From an uncultured Ignavibacteria bacterium (GTDB lineage: Bacteria > Bacteroidota > Ignavibacteria > Tepidaquicellales > Tepidaquicellaceae): a DNA stretch of 25,165 nt. Below, piece after piece: positions 7,416 to 15,714 of the stretch. The position numbers and the translations under genes are program-made. The notes below the pieces were generated by a model. The model had not been told where the DNA came from, searched no databases, and saw only the letters and a list, made by a program, of their open reading frames with translations. Position 1 is the stretch's first letter; the number at the start of each line of letters is the position of its first letter. Location: NCBI GenBank assembly GCA_937924675.1, contig CALEVL010000288.1:1-25165 (forward strand), written 5' to 3'.

Positions 7416-9626
7416 TTATAACTGCAAACCGAGCCCCGCATAAAATGATCTGCGATTGTTTGAGTAAACTTCAATTCTTTGTGAGTAGTCGGCATTGTAA
7501 GTATAGTTGTAAAGATTTTTCTTGTTGAAAATGTTGTTCACTGCAATGACTCCCACAGCAAATTTTCCGAAGAGTGAAAAAATATACTGGGCATTCATAT
7601 CAAGCGTTGAGTATGTCGGAAATCTTCCGCTGTTGATCTCCGCATAAATTGGCTTGTATGCTTCCTGCAGTTTTACAAACTCACTGCCTGTTACCGGCGT
7701 ATACGGCTTTCCGGTTGAGACTTTGAATGCGGCACCGAGAACTAGCTGGTCGGTTGCATTGAAACTTCCAACTACACTCAGATTATGTGTAATGTCATAA
7801 TTTGCAGGAACAAGCTGTGTTGCCTCATATTGTTTTCTTTTTGAATCTGAATATGCGTAAGAGATCCATCCCGTGAATTTGTTTTTTATCTTTGCTTTGA
7901 AGAATACGTCAACTCCCTTTACATTTCCTTCTCCTTCAGAAGTGTAAAGAAAATTTACAGGATCGGTCAGTACAAGATTTCCGTAGTCTTTGTAATATCC
8001 CTCAACCCTAAACAGGATTGGCCCGCCGGTATTATATTCATAACCAAGTATGTAGTGGATTGCATTCTGTGCATCGAGATCATTCTCCGCTGCGCGCAGA
8101 TAATTCTCAATCCCGGGATATTGATGATAATATCCTAAGGCACCCCTTATGATATTGTTCTCAGAGATTCTGTAACCAAATGACAGTCTGGGGTCAAAGC
8201 TGAAATTTCCGGATAATGTATGATAATCAGATCGCAAACCCGGGATGATAAAGAAGTTATCACTCGGTTTGATCTGTGTTTCGGCGTAGATCCCTGCTCT
8301 GCCCGAACTCTGTGTTGTATCTATTCCGAAAGATTGCGCGCCGGGTCTGATGTTGTATTGATACTGAGGAAATATTCCGTTCAGATCATAACCGTCATAT
8401 TCATATTCTACGCCTGTGTTAAGTTCAATCTTGTTGCTGATCTGTTTAGTTATATCAACTCTTCCTTTTGCATAAGTGTCAATCTGATCTGATTCTATCA
8501 CACCGTAATTATAATCTCTGTCATATCTGCTCAAAGATATGCCGGCATTCAGAACTGTATTATTGTCCAATCCGGTTATGAGCTTTACATTTCCAAAGTA
8601 GCTGTTTGAAGAAGATTCATAGTAGCCGTCGTATGTGGGACTGGCATTTCTTATTCCGACTTTGTCATCGCTGTAGTTTGCATAGGCCTTTATGTTTGAA
8701 GATGTGCCGAGTTTGTATGAAAACGTTCCGCCGATTTGATTGGATTGAGGTATAGGTGAATATTCCGAATACTCTCCGTTGATTGCAAAGTATGGACCGA
8801 GAATAATTTTACTCGCGCTGAATGTTCCGCCAAATTGTCCGCCCTTTGAAAGATACACGCCTGACAATGATGCATTTGCCAGTCCCAGCCATGCAAACAT
8901 TCCAGAGCCCTGAGGCATATCAAATGATTTGAGATCCAGAACGGCGGAGAGTGCATTTCCGTATTTTGCAGAGAACCCGCCGCTTGTGAAGTTGATGCCT
9001 TTAAGTCCCCAGGGATTAATAGTAGAATAGGCAGAAACATTAAACGTCTCGTCAAATATAAAGGGATTATAAAGCGATGCAAGATCCAGCACAGTCAGAA
9101 CTTCATCCGGATCTCCTCCTCTGACTGTTATTCTGCTTCCCTCATTCACCTGATTTGAGCCCGGAAAAGTTGTGATTGCCCTGTACAGATCAGCGTCTGC
9201 TCCGGGGATTCTCACAATCTCAAGAGGTGTAAGTGTTACAGCCGCATTTGTTCCGGAAGTATAGGAACTTGCCGTGACAAGTATCTCCTCTGTTTTCACT
9301 TCATCCTTCTTGAGCTTGATGTTAATGTTCATTTCCTTTCCCCCTTCAATATCTATCATCATTATATTTTCCGCATATCCGATTGCAGTGATGATAATAT
9401 TCTTGCTGCCGGTCTGAACCGTCTCGAATTCATAGAATCCCTTTTCGTCAGTGGTAGCGCCGTCGATTGTTCCTTCTATGACAATGTTAGCGCCGTTTAT
9501 CAGACTATCTTTATCACCTTTTACAATACCGGATATCTTTGTTAGCACAGAAGAAGTTGCAGAGTCTCCTGATTGAGCATAGAGGCTACCTGACAAACAA
9601 AGAAAACAGATGAGTAGCAATTTCAT
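7416..9626 (-). CDS. TonB-dependent outer-membrane receptor with carboxypeptidase-regulatory-like domain
   Basis: With the start at 9626 the protein has 736 residues. It opens with signal peptide MKLLLICFLCLSGSLYAQ and is preceded by AAGGAAGG at Shine-Dalgarno distance. The longer frame to 9677 would overlap the upstream gene and bury the signal peptide. After the signal comes a beta-sandwich CarboxypepD_reg-like domain (ISGIVKGDKDSLINGANIVI to about residue 110). A plug domain follows, with EEILVTASSY as a TonB-box-like region and ITVRGGDPDEVLTVLD. Then comes a barrel rich in alternating aromatic residues, ending GLGLQL. It is a TonB/ExbBD-energised importer of an unknown ligand. It lacks the typical SusD neighbour; the genes around it are a pterin dehydratase upstream and a TPR protein downstream. 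Confidence 0.93.
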   Translation of the reverse strand: MKLLLICFLCLSGSLYAQSGDSATSSVLTKISGIVKGDKDSLINGANIVIEGTIDGATTDEKGFYEFETVQTGSKNIIITAIGYAENIMMIDIEGGKEMNINIKLKKDEVKTEEILVTASSYTSGTNAAVTLTPLEIVRIPGADADLYRAITTFPGSNQVNEGSRITVRGGDPDEVLTVLDLASLYNPFIFDETFNVSAYSTINPWGLKGINFTSGGFSAKYGNALSAVLDLKSFDMPQGSGMFAWLGLANASLSGVYLSKGGQFGGTFSASKIILGPYFAINGEYSEYSPIPQSNQIGGTFSYKLGTSSNIKAYANYSDDKVGIRNASPTYDGYYESSSNSYFGNVKLITGLDNNTVLNAGISLSRYDRDYNYGVIESDQIDTYAKGRVDITKQISNKIELNTGVEYEYDGYDLNGIFPQYQYNIRPGAQSFGIDTTQSSGRAGIYAETQIKPSDNFFIIPGLRSDYHTLSGNFSFDPRLSFGYRISENNIIRGALGYYHQYPGIENYLRAAENDLDAQNAIHYILGYEYNTGGPILFRVEGYYKDYGNLVLTDPVNFLYTSEGEGNVKGVDVFFKAKIKNKFTGWISYAYSDSKRKQYEATQLVPANYDITHNLSVVGSFNATDQLVLGAAFKVSTGKPYTPVTGSEFVKLQEAYKPIYAEINSGRFPTYSTLDMNAQYIFSLFGKFAVGVIAVNNIFNKKNLYNYTYNADYSQRIEVYSNNRRSFYAGLGLQL

Positions 9627-9651
9627 GAGTGTGAGTCCTTCCTTAGGTGGT

Positions 9652-9930
9652 TTATAGTTTGTTGATATCCTTTGCAATATTGATATCCTTCATAGTGATA
9701 CCTCCTGCATCATGTGTAGAGAAGCTTACCTCGATGTTTGCATACTTCATTGTTAAGTAGTCTGGATGATGATCATGCTGCTGGCACAGGGCACCTATGG
9801 ATGTTGCAAGTCCCATTGTTTGCGGAAATCCCTTTGTCTTGAAGATCTTTTTAATTGAGCTGCCGGCAATTTCCCAACCTTCAAGCTCATTGAGAGCTTC
9901 CTGAATCTGTTGCTGTGTAAGTTTTTCCAT
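9652..9930 (-). CDS. Pterin-4a-carbinolamine dehydratase (PCD/DCoH family)
   Basis: A 92-residue cytoplasmic enzyme that dehydrates 4a-hydroxytetrahydrobiopterin, normally recycling the cofactor of aromatic amino-acid hydroxylases. MEKLTQQQIQEALNELEGWE is the standard N-terminus. The active-site signature is CQQHDHHPDY (His52, His54, His55), followed by VSFSTHDAGGIT with the conserved His-Asp. The frame is open back to 9969, but the ATG at 9930 fits the family length and is preceded by AAGGAAAA, which lies in the last codons of the regulator gene. It is sandwiched between a regulator and a TonB receptor, and no aromatic amino-acid hydroxylase is visible. Some PCD-like proteins act in molybdopterin metabolism or as moonlighting factors. 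Confidence 0.92.
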   Translation of the reverse strand: MEKLTQQQIQEALNELEGWEIAGSSIKKIFKTKGFPQTMGLATSIGALCQQHDHHPDYLTMKYANIEVSFSTHDAGGITMKDINIAKDINKL

Positions 9931-9943
9931 TTTGTGTGTGTTT

Positions 9944-10243
9944 TTATTTTCCTTTAATAATGCTTTCAAGATTCGCTATGTATTTTTCAAATGCTTTGTA
10001 ACCCTTTTGAGTAAGCTTGTAGCGTGATACGGGTTTCCTGTCAACAAAGTTTTTCTTTACGGAAATGTATCCGGCGTCTTCGAGCTTCTTTAGATGAACA
10101 CTTAGATTTCCATCAGTTGCGTTGACTTTTTCTTTTAGAAAATTGAATTCTGCATCTTCAACGCTTACAAGCACGGCCATTACTGCCGTTCTTATGCGTG
10201 AATGAATGACATCGTCAATCTGCTGATAATCAAAGTTGCTCAT
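9944..10243 (-). CDS. Small winged-helix transcriptional regulator (HTH_34-like)
   Basis: I choose the ATG at 10243 (MSNFDYQQIDDVIHSRIRTA, 99 aa) because it begins the family N-terminus 11 bp after the upstream gene ends. The longer frame to 10492 overlaps that gene. LKEKVNATDGNLSVHLKKLEDAG (about 36-58) contains the recognition helix and FVDRKPVSRYKLTQKGYKAF (about 66-85) the wing and final helix. This matches the 'winged helix DNA-binding domain' type often paired with a small membrane protein, as here. It has no visible ligand domain. It may regulate this five-gene run, though that is only positional inference. Confidence 0.87.
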   Translation of the reverse strand: MSNFDYQQIDDVIHSRIRTAVMAVLVSVEDAEFNFLKEKVNATDGNLSVHLKKLEDAGYISVKKNFVDRKPVSRYKLTQKGYKAFEKYIANLESIIKGK

Positions 10244-10254
10244 TGACTTGAGAA

Positions 10255-10869
10255 TTATGCTTCCTGAGTTTGAAAAATTTTCCTGTAATGCCTGTTTATC
10301 AAAATACCCGGTACAACCTGCATGCCAATAACCATCAGAGCAAAAATCAGTAATGTGTGTATGCCGGGAAACAGGAACATAACAGCTGCACCTGCCCACC
10401 AGCCGAAAGCCAGATTTCTTAGCCAGTTCAACTGCTGTATGCTTCCGCTTGTAAAAAATGAAACTCCCAGTACCACTGAAATTATGGGACAAATGAAAAT
10501 ATGCTTATAAGCTCCGGACATTGGTCCCAGAAATCCGAATATAAACATTGAAACTCCGCTTGCCGTCCAGAGTGCACCAAGCAGCCGCCCCGCAAAGGTT
10601 GTGACAGGTTGATTTCTTTCGAGATGCCTGCCAATCATCACATCCACAACTGCGCCAAGAGGCATCATGACCATCCAGAGCAGACCGATCTTGTCAACAA
10701 AGGTGTGTGTAACAAGCAGTAAATAGTTAATGATGAGGCAAGTTGCTACGAGAGTTCCCCAAAAGATGAAGTGAATTCCATTGTACATTACTGTCTGCCT
10801 GCTGTCTTCCATGATCTTCTTGATGACGGCAAGTTCTGTTTCGGCCCGGCTTGTAATTTCGTTTATCAT
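10255..10869 (-). CDS. Small polytopic membrane protein paired with the winged-helix regulator
   Basis: With the ATG at 10869 the protein has 204 residues: MINEITSRAETELAVIKKIM and a short cytoplasmic-looking helix (about 1-30), then five to six hydrophobic segments, ending in a basic tail (NRHYRKIFQTQEA). The frame extends to 10932, but that upstream start lies inside the promoter at 10902-10932, which argues for 10869. No catalytic motif is visible and I do not recognise a named family. It is the first gene of the run, 11 bp ahead of the regulator. A membrane signal-sensing or anti-regulator role is possible from the pairing alone. Confidence 0.8.
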   Translation of the reverse strand: MINEITSRAETELAVIKKIMEDSRQTVMYNGIHFIFWGTLVATCLIINYLLLVTHTFVDKIGLLWMVMMPLGAVVDVMIGRHLERNQPVTTFAGRLLGALWTASGVSMFIFGFLGPMSGAYKHIFICPIISVVLGVSFFTSGSIQQLNWLRNLAFGWWAGAAVMFLFPGIHTLLIFALMVIGMQVVPGILINRHYRKIFQTQEA

Positions 10870-10901
10870 ATCTAAAGTACTTTGTTTTTTAAAGTGCTTT
10901 G

Positions 10902-10932
10902 CAAAGCTAACAATAGTTTTGAGTATTGTCAA
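10902..10932 (-). promoter_or_regulatory. Bacteroidota-type promoter of the five-gene run
   Basis: On the minus strand TTG (10930-10932) is followed by a 20-nt spacer and TAGCTTTG (10902-10909), a perfect TTG-N20-TAnnTTTG. It sits 33 nt before the ATG at 10869. This is the best promoter match in the window. Confidence 0.65.
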
Positions 10933-10984
10933 TACCTTTAAAAGAAACTTCGAAATAGATTTGGGTTACAATGAGTGTCAGACA

Positions 10985-11165
10985 GAGCTTGCTTGTCCAA
11001 TGTGTGTCACACTGAGACTGGTTGCCCGGCGAGGACGAGTCGAAGTGTAACGGTTAGGTAAAGTGAAACTGTTTGTCCTCGCAGAGAGCTTCTTGCCCAA
11101 TGTGTGTCACACTGAGTTGGTCGAAGTGTGACGGTTTAGGAAAGTGAAATTTGTGTCCCCGCAGA
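10985..11165. repeat. Tandem duplication with GTCACACT/AGTGTGAC palindrome
   Basis: Two imperfect units begin GAGCTT at 10985 and 11086. Both contain CCAATGTGTGTCACACTGAG, then GTCGAAGTGT, ACGGTT and AAAGTGAAA, and both end CGCAGA. Unit 1 has about 20 extra nt in the middle. In unit 2 the arms GTCACACT (11106-11113) and AGTGTGAC (11125-11132) form a perfect 8-bp stem with an 11-nt loop; unit 1 has one arm mismatch. It resembles short palindromic elements common in bacterial intergenic DNA. Confidence 0.7.
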
Positions 11166-11284
11166 AAACACAGGCGGCTCTGGTGAGGGCAAAAAAAATA
11201 TCACCTCTTCGGGGTTAGACGGCTATAATATCCAATAGCTATAATCATGTCAGCCCTTCGGGCTTTTCTTCGGAAAGATTCGAT

Positions 11285-11455
11285 GTTAAGTTAATTTATC
11301 TATTTAGCATTCGTGTATTCGTGGCAAAAAAGTTAGCCACGAATGCACGAATGGGAGCAATTAGAAATAGAGAGCTTGGGATTTTTTCTTCATTCCTTTC
11401 CAATCAAGTTTTTCGTTAAGTTCAATTACTTATTTAGTATTCGTGCATTCGTGGC
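11285..11455 (-). repeat. Dispersed 140-bp repeat, locus A (reverse orientation, 1.3 copies)
   Basis: The 11336-11455 copy runs from GCCACGAATGCACGAAT through GGGAGCAATTAG, GAGCTTGGGA and CGTTAAGTTCAATT to ATTCGTGCATTCGTGGC. This is the reverse complement of the units at 21784-22345. A truncated neighbour (11285-11325) retains only GTTAAGTT and TATTTAGCATTCGTG with the GTATTCGTGGC end. Confidence 0.8.
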
Positions 11456-11514
11456 AGGAAGAACGTTAATTATAGCATCAGTCTTTAATCCTGTCGTCAC
11501 AACAAATTATAAGT

Positions 11515-11545
11515 AAAAAATCCCGTCAACCTGATTGACGGGATT
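11515..11545 (-). terminator. Rho-independent terminator of isocitrate dehydrogenase
   Basis: An 11-bp perfect stem (AATCCCGTCAA / TTGACGGGATT, 11519-11545) with a 5-nt loop is followed on the minus strand by an uninterrupted T-run. It lies 26 bp beyond the stop codon. Confidence 0.9.
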
Positions 11546-11571
11546 CGAAATACTCATTTAAACGAATCAGA

Positions 11572-13017
11572 TCAACTGTCTTTTGAATATCCTGCCTCAC
11601 CGTCAAAGTTGTAGAGGTTCTCGGTCTTGATAAAATCAAAACCCGCATCGTTGATCTTTTCCATTAACTCAATAACGTTGGAGTTGTTGATCCTTACATC
11701 GTTCTTAGAAGAAACAAATCTGCATCTCCAATGCTCCGTACAGAATGTTTCCGGATGCCCGTTCGGCCAGACATTAACGCCTCTGTTGCTGATGAATGCC
11801 AGTATCAGTTCATCGGATGAGACTTTCTTCAGAAGCTCGCCGAGATCCTCGGCGCTTCCGGTGCTGAAATCAAGATATACATCTACACCAACAAGGTCTT
11901 TGTTTTGTCTGACTGATTTGGTTTCGACTGTCTTCGTGCTGACTCTCGGAACGGATTTGTATTCAACAGCCTTGAGCTTTGTAGGCTTCTGACCCACTCT
12001 TTCTACTACAGCTTGTGCAAACTCTTTTGTTCCTACTTTCTCTTTGCTGATTCCTTCTTTAAAGATGTCGTAAGTATGAACTCCGTCTTCCATTGTCTTA
12101 AGCCATGCATTATGAACCTTCGTAGCAATGTCGCTTTGTCCTATATGATTGAGCATCATTACAGCTCCAAGCAGTAATCCTGAAGGATTTGCAAGGTTTT
12201 GTCCTGCACGCCTTGGAGCTGATCCGTGAATGGCTTCAAACATTGCGAAGTTCTCACCGATGTTTGCAGAGCCCGCGAGTCCGACTGAACCTGTTATTTG
12301 CGCAGCAACATCTGACAAAATATCACCGTAAAGATTCTCCATAACAATCACATCAAAAACCTCCGGAGTGTTTGCCATCTTTGCCGCACCTATATCAACT
12401 ATCCAGGCTTCGTTTTCAATCTGCGGATATTCTTTTGCAATCTCATCGAAGATCTTGTGAAAGAGTCCGTCAGTCATCTTCATGATATTATCTTTCATGA
12501 AGACGGTAACTTTTTTTCTGTTATTTGCAACGGCATAATCAAATGCATAGCGAATGATCTTCTCGGAACCGGGGCGGCTGATGAGCTTAAGGCATTGATA
12601 TACATCCTGTGTCTGTCTGTATTCGATTCCTGCATAAAGATCTTCTTCGTTCTCTCTGATGATCACAACATCCATAACCGGATGCTTGGTTGATACATAA
12701 GGATGAAATGAAACGCAAGGTCTGACATTGGCGTAAAGTCCGAGTGTCTTTCTTGTAGCAACATTCAGACTCTTATAACCGCCGCCTTGCGGTGTTGTGA
12801 TAGGAGCCTTCAGAAATACTTTTGTCCTTCTTAGAGAATCCCATGCACTTGGTTCAATTCCCGCAACATTGCCTCTCAGATAAACCTGTTCACCTACTTC
12901 TATTGTCTCAATATCAAGTTGTGCTCCTGCAGCAGTGATAATACTGATAGTTGCTTCCATGATCTCGGGTCCAATTCCGTCTCCATAAGCAACTGTTATC
13001 GGTGTGTTGTTTGACAT
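11572..13017 (-). CDS. icd: Isocitrate dehydrogenase, Thermus/Rickettsia type with extra C-terminal domain
   Basis: This TCA-cycle enzyme oxidatively decarboxylates isocitrate to 2-oxoglutarate. The nucleotide/metal-binding core starts at TVAYGDGIGPEIMEA (8-22, by family pattern). The substrate-binding segment is SLNVATRKTLGLYANVRP (83-100: Ser83, Asn85, Arg89, Arg99) and IIRENEEDLYAGIEYR (119-134). VMENLYGDILSDVAA holds the metal-binding aspartates and AIHGSAPRRAGQNLANPSG the adenine loop. The 481-residue length includes about 130 C-terminal residues after a basic linker, with GVNVWPNGHPETFCTEHWRC, the extra domain of the Thermus thermophilus enzyme. NADP is the likely cofactor but cannot be fixed by eye. 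It is monocistronic with its own strong terminator. Confidence 0.94.
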   Translation of the reverse strand: MSNNTPITVAYGDGIGPEIMEATISIITAAGAQLDIETIEVGEQVYLRGNVAGIEPSAWDSLRRTKVFLKAPITTPQGGGYKSLNVATRKTLGLYANVRPCVSFHPYVSTKHPVMDVVIIRENEEDLYAGIEYRQTQDVYQCLKLISRPGSEKIIRYAFDYAVANNRKKVTVFMKDNIMKMTDGLFHKIFDEIAKEYPQIENEAWIVDIGAAKMANTPEVFDVIVMENLYGDILSDVAAQITGSVGLAGSANIGENFAMFEAIHGSAPRRAGQNLANPSGLLLGAVMMLNHIGQSDIATKVHNAWLKTMEDGVHTYDIFKEGISKEKVGTKEFAQAVVERVGQKPTKLKAVEYKSVPRVSTKTVETKSVRQNKDLVGVDVYLDFSTGSAEDLGELLKKVSSDELILAFISNRGVNVWPNGHPETFCTEHWRCRFVSSKNDVRINNSNVIELMEKINDAGFDFIKTENLYNFDGEAGYSKDS

Positions 13018-13438
13018 TATACAGATCTTCGTTTACTTTAATAAACGGCAAAATACTAAACCACTGTAACTATTGAAATCTAAATCTTGTAGCAAATACT
13101 TTCAACATTGCTGACATTCCTTTTAAAGGGAAGCTGCGCATTTAAATGAATTTGTAGGTTACGAAACAATAGTTATACTTTCATGCTTTTGAATATTGAC
13201 TTGATGTCTAGAAGATCTCAAGCGATCATGTGTACTGAATTAAACGGTCAGTTGTGGCTGATATGTTGATTATTAATTTGCATATTGAAAAAACTGATTC
13301 AATTTGAATCCTCTAATCCCCCACAAGACAAAGATTCCCTGCTGTTGGTAGGATTTATTCACAATCTCCAACAAGAATGCTTATTAAATTCTCTTTTTTG
13401 ATTATTTTGATAAAACTTTTTAGAAGACTTATCCTCAA
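13018..13438. other. Intergenic region with no recognised feature
   Basis: 421 bp between the divergent isocitrate dehydrogenase and the first SPFFNK paralogue. No open frame, repeat-family copy or convincing promoter is seen. TATTTTG occurs about 35 nt before the isocitrate dehydrogenase start on the minus strand, one base short of the -7 consensus. Confidence 0.5.
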
Positions 13439-14872
13439 ATGGTTAATACAAAATTAATCTCGCTGCTGAAGACACTTACAAAATCTGAGACAAACCGATT
13501 AAGAGAATTTGTAAGCTCGCCATTCTTCAACAAGAATCAGAATGTTATTAGATTGTGTGAAGAAGTTGTTAAATACTACCCGGGATTTGATTCTGAAGAA
13601 TTGACCGAAGAGAAGATCTACAGGAGAATGTTTGGAAAGGAAAAGTACAACTACTTTAAGCTCAAGAATATAATATCGGATCTTTATCAGTTGTCTCTAA
13701 CTTATCTGAAGATGATTGCCGGAGAGAAAGGAGGAATCACGAATGATATTAACTTGCTGAATGAGCTCCATGAAAGAAAGCTGGACAATCTATATCTGCA
13801 AAAGGAGAAACAGGTTGCAAAACATATGGACGGACTCAAAGTCAGAGATGAGTTTTTCTATGAATCCAAATATCAGTTTGCGAGGGTCACCACTTCACAT
13901 TTCAAGTTCACAAAATCCAATTATACTTTTGATCTCATACAGAATGAGTTCGATGTCTTTCTTCAGTACACGCTTATCGTATTGCTTCGAACATATTCGA
14001 AAATGCTTACGAACATGAATCACGGCAATGTTGAGTTCAACATGGAAATGTTTGAGTTTATCTGGGAGTATGTCAAAGATAAGAACTTTGACGATAACCC
14101 TTCATGCAAGATCTATAAGCAGATCATATCACTTGAATTGTCCAGAGATGAGAAGGATTATCATCTGCTGATGAACTATAAGGAGAAGTATGAAAATGAA
14201 TTATCGGATGAAGATATTTACTATGTTCTTCTGGTTGCAAATTCATTTGCTGTATACAGACTCAAACTCGGTGATGAATCTTTTCACAAGGAGAGGTTTG
14301 TCGTATTCAAGGAAATTGTTGACAGAAATTTCACATCACCGGATTATGTTCTCTTTGTTAATCTGATCTCAACATTCTCTGCTGCATGCATGGTTGGTGA
14401 ATATGAGTGGGCAGAAGAATTTTTAAAGAAGTATCAAAATGGCGTTTCACCGGAGGATGAACTATCCAATACCCTTTATTACTGCAAGGGGTTTATGGCA
14501 TACAGGAAGAAAGAATACGACAGAGCGCTTGATTATTTTTCAAGAACAACTTTCAAATTGTTTCTGATGAAAGTCATGGTAAGAAGTTATACGGTTAGGA
14601 TCTACTTCGAACAGAAAATGCATGAGCAAACAGTTACTTCAACAGATGCATTCCGTCACTATCTGAAAAGTGAAAAGTTGATAGATGAAGAGCAAAAATC
14701 TGCACATTATGAGTTTCTGAATTTTGTCAGTGAATTGACCCGACTGAGATCGGAAGGCATCAGAAAGAATGACAGCAGACTCGAGATATTATTTAGGGAG
14801 ATTCAGCAAATGCAAAGTAATCCGCTTGGTGCTAAGAACTGGCTGCTGGAGAAAGTGAAAAATCTGAATTAG
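13439..14872 (+). CDS. SPFFNK-motif protein of unknown function, paralogue 1
   Basis: A 477-residue protein without a signal peptide or membrane helix, probably cytoplasmic. The N-terminal 90 residues carry NTK near the start, RLREFVSSPFFNK (motif at 27-32), YYPGFDSEEL (FDSE about 50-53) and a helical stretch LYQLSLTYL. The rest is all-helical and charged, with TPR-like pairs such as YCKGFMAYRKKEYDRALDYF in the second half, and ends KNWLLEKVKNL. The protein at 22448-23914 has the same motif at the same residues, similar length and the same end (EWLLEKI). I know related 'hypothetical proteins' from Bacteroidota but no established function. The N-terminal block could be a DNA- or protein-binding domain with helical repeats behind it, which is inference. 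It is flanked by unrelated metabolic genes. Confidence 0.88.
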   Translation: MVNTKLISLLKTLTKSETNRLREFVSSPFFNKNQNVIRLCEEVVKYYPGFDSEELTEEKIYRRMFGKEKYNYFKLKNIISDLYQLSLTYLKMIAGEKGGITNDINLLNELHERKLDNLYLQKEKQVAKHMDGLKVRDEFFYESKYQFARVTTSHFKFTKSNYTFDLIQNEFDVFLQYTLIVLLRTYSKMLTNMNHGNVEFNMEMFEFIWEYVKDKNFDDNPSCKIYKQIISLELSRDEKDYHLLMNYKEKYENELSDEDIYYVLLVANSFAVYRLKLGDESFHKERFVVFKEIVDRNFTSPDYVLFVNLISTFSAACMVGEYEWAEEFLKKYQNGVSPEDELSNTLYYCKGFMAYRKKEYDRALDYFSRTTFKLFLMKVMVRSYTVRIYFEQKMHEQTVTSTDAFRHYLKSEKLIDEEQKSAHYEFLNFVSELTRLRSEGIRKNDSRLEILFREIQQMQSNPLGAKNWLLEKVKNLN

Positions 14873-14961
14873 ATACAATCTGATTAATCACAGAATTCTG
14901 CACGAGTTATAGATCAATTTGTTCATATCATAACAGGGGACAATCTCAAAAATTTATTGGA

Positions 14962-15714
14962 TCAGAACTCTGTCACCAGACGCTGCCCCTTATTCTTTAT
15001 CTTTATTATCCCAACTTTATCCAATGCAAGCATGATGACATATGTTGGATCAATCTCATACCACTTCACACCGAAGTTTGCGCTTGAAGGAAACTTGTGA
15101 TGATTGTTGTGATAGTCTTCGCCCATCATTAGAAAATCTACAGGCAGGAAATTTCTTGACGTGTTGTTAACTTCGTATTCTCTGTGTCCGTATTTATGGG
15201 CAAACCAGTTAATTATTGAGCCGTGAATTGGACTGCTTAAGATCTGAATAGGAATAAGTCCGTACATCCACCATGATGCATCGAAGTAAATGTAGAACCC
15301 AATATAGAAGAGCACAAACATTATTCTATTGGTATAAGATTGTCCCCACTTGTCCAACTTGTTCCAGTCGGGAAGATTCTTTGTGAACCTCTCTTCAACT
15401 TCCATTCTGTTGTCAAATATATCTGCATATACTTTCTTTGTATTCCACATCATTGCGAACAGGTTGGAAAAATTCTGCGGTGAATGCGGATCTTTCGGAG
15501 TATCGGCATAAGCATGATGCATCCTGTGAAGAATACCGTAAGCCCTGGCGCTGAGATAGGAAGAGCCCTGAACAAAATACGCAAAGATATAGAAGAACCG
15601 CTCCCAGAACTTACTCATGGTGAAAGCTCCGTGTGCGGCATACCGATGCTGAAGAAAAGATTGTGCAAAAAGTGATAAGTACCAGTTTGCGATGAAAAAA
15701 ATGAGAATAGCCAT
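14962..15714 (-). CDS. Membrane fatty-acid (acyl-CoA delta-9 type) desaturase
   Basis: A diiron membrane enzyme introducing a double bond into acyl chains. All three histidine boxes are intact: HRYAAH (23-28), HRMHHAYADTPKDPHSP (63-79) and YHNNHHKFP (201-209). An additional NWFAHKYGH (169-177) matches the extra histidine of stearoyl-CoA desaturase-like proteins. At 250 residues it is shorter than most delta-9 desaturases, mainly at the N-terminus, where a membrane segment leads directly into the first box. The ATG at 15714 is the only sensible start. It stands alone, convergent with the SPFFNK gene. It probably adjusts membrane fluidity; electron donors are not in the window. Confidence 0.93.
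   Translation of the reverse strand: MAILIFFIANWYLSLFAQSFLQHRYAAHGAFTMSKFWERFFYIFAYFVQGSSYLSARAYGILHRMHHAYADTPKDPHSPQNFSNLFAMMWNTKKVYADIFDNRMEVEERFTKNLPDWNKLDKWGQSYTNRIMFVLFYIGFYIYFDASWWMYGLIPIQILSSPIHGSIINWFAHKYGHREYEVNNTSRNFLPVDFLMMGEDYHNNHHKFPSSANFGVKWYEIDPTYVIMLALDKVGIIKIKNKGQRLVTEF

Larger units (their letters stand above)
10933..11571. other. Repeat-rich intergenic region
   Basis: No gene is supported in these 639 bp. They contain a tandem duplication (10985-11165), a short plus-strand hairpin AGCCC-TTC-GGGCT followed by TTTCTT (11252-11270), one and a third copies of the 140-bp repeat in reverse orientation (11285-11455), and the isocitrate dehydrogenase terminator (11515-11545). Between 11220 and 11246 GCTATAAT occurs twice. 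Confidence 0.7.

Noticed and set aside
9627..9677. Longer start for the TonB receptor
   Set aside because: It would overlap the pterin dehydratase gene and place 17 residues before a clear signal peptide that has its own Shine-Dalgarno sequence.
10244..10492. N-terminal extension of the winged-helix regulator
   Set aside because: It overlaps the membrane-protein gene in another frame and reads as non-protein-like cysteine and histidine-rich sequence.
11252..11270. Plus-strand terminator AGCCCTTCGGGCT plus TTTCTT
   Set aside because: The hairpin is real but no plus-strand gene lies upstream that it could terminate, so I list it only as part of the intergenic region.
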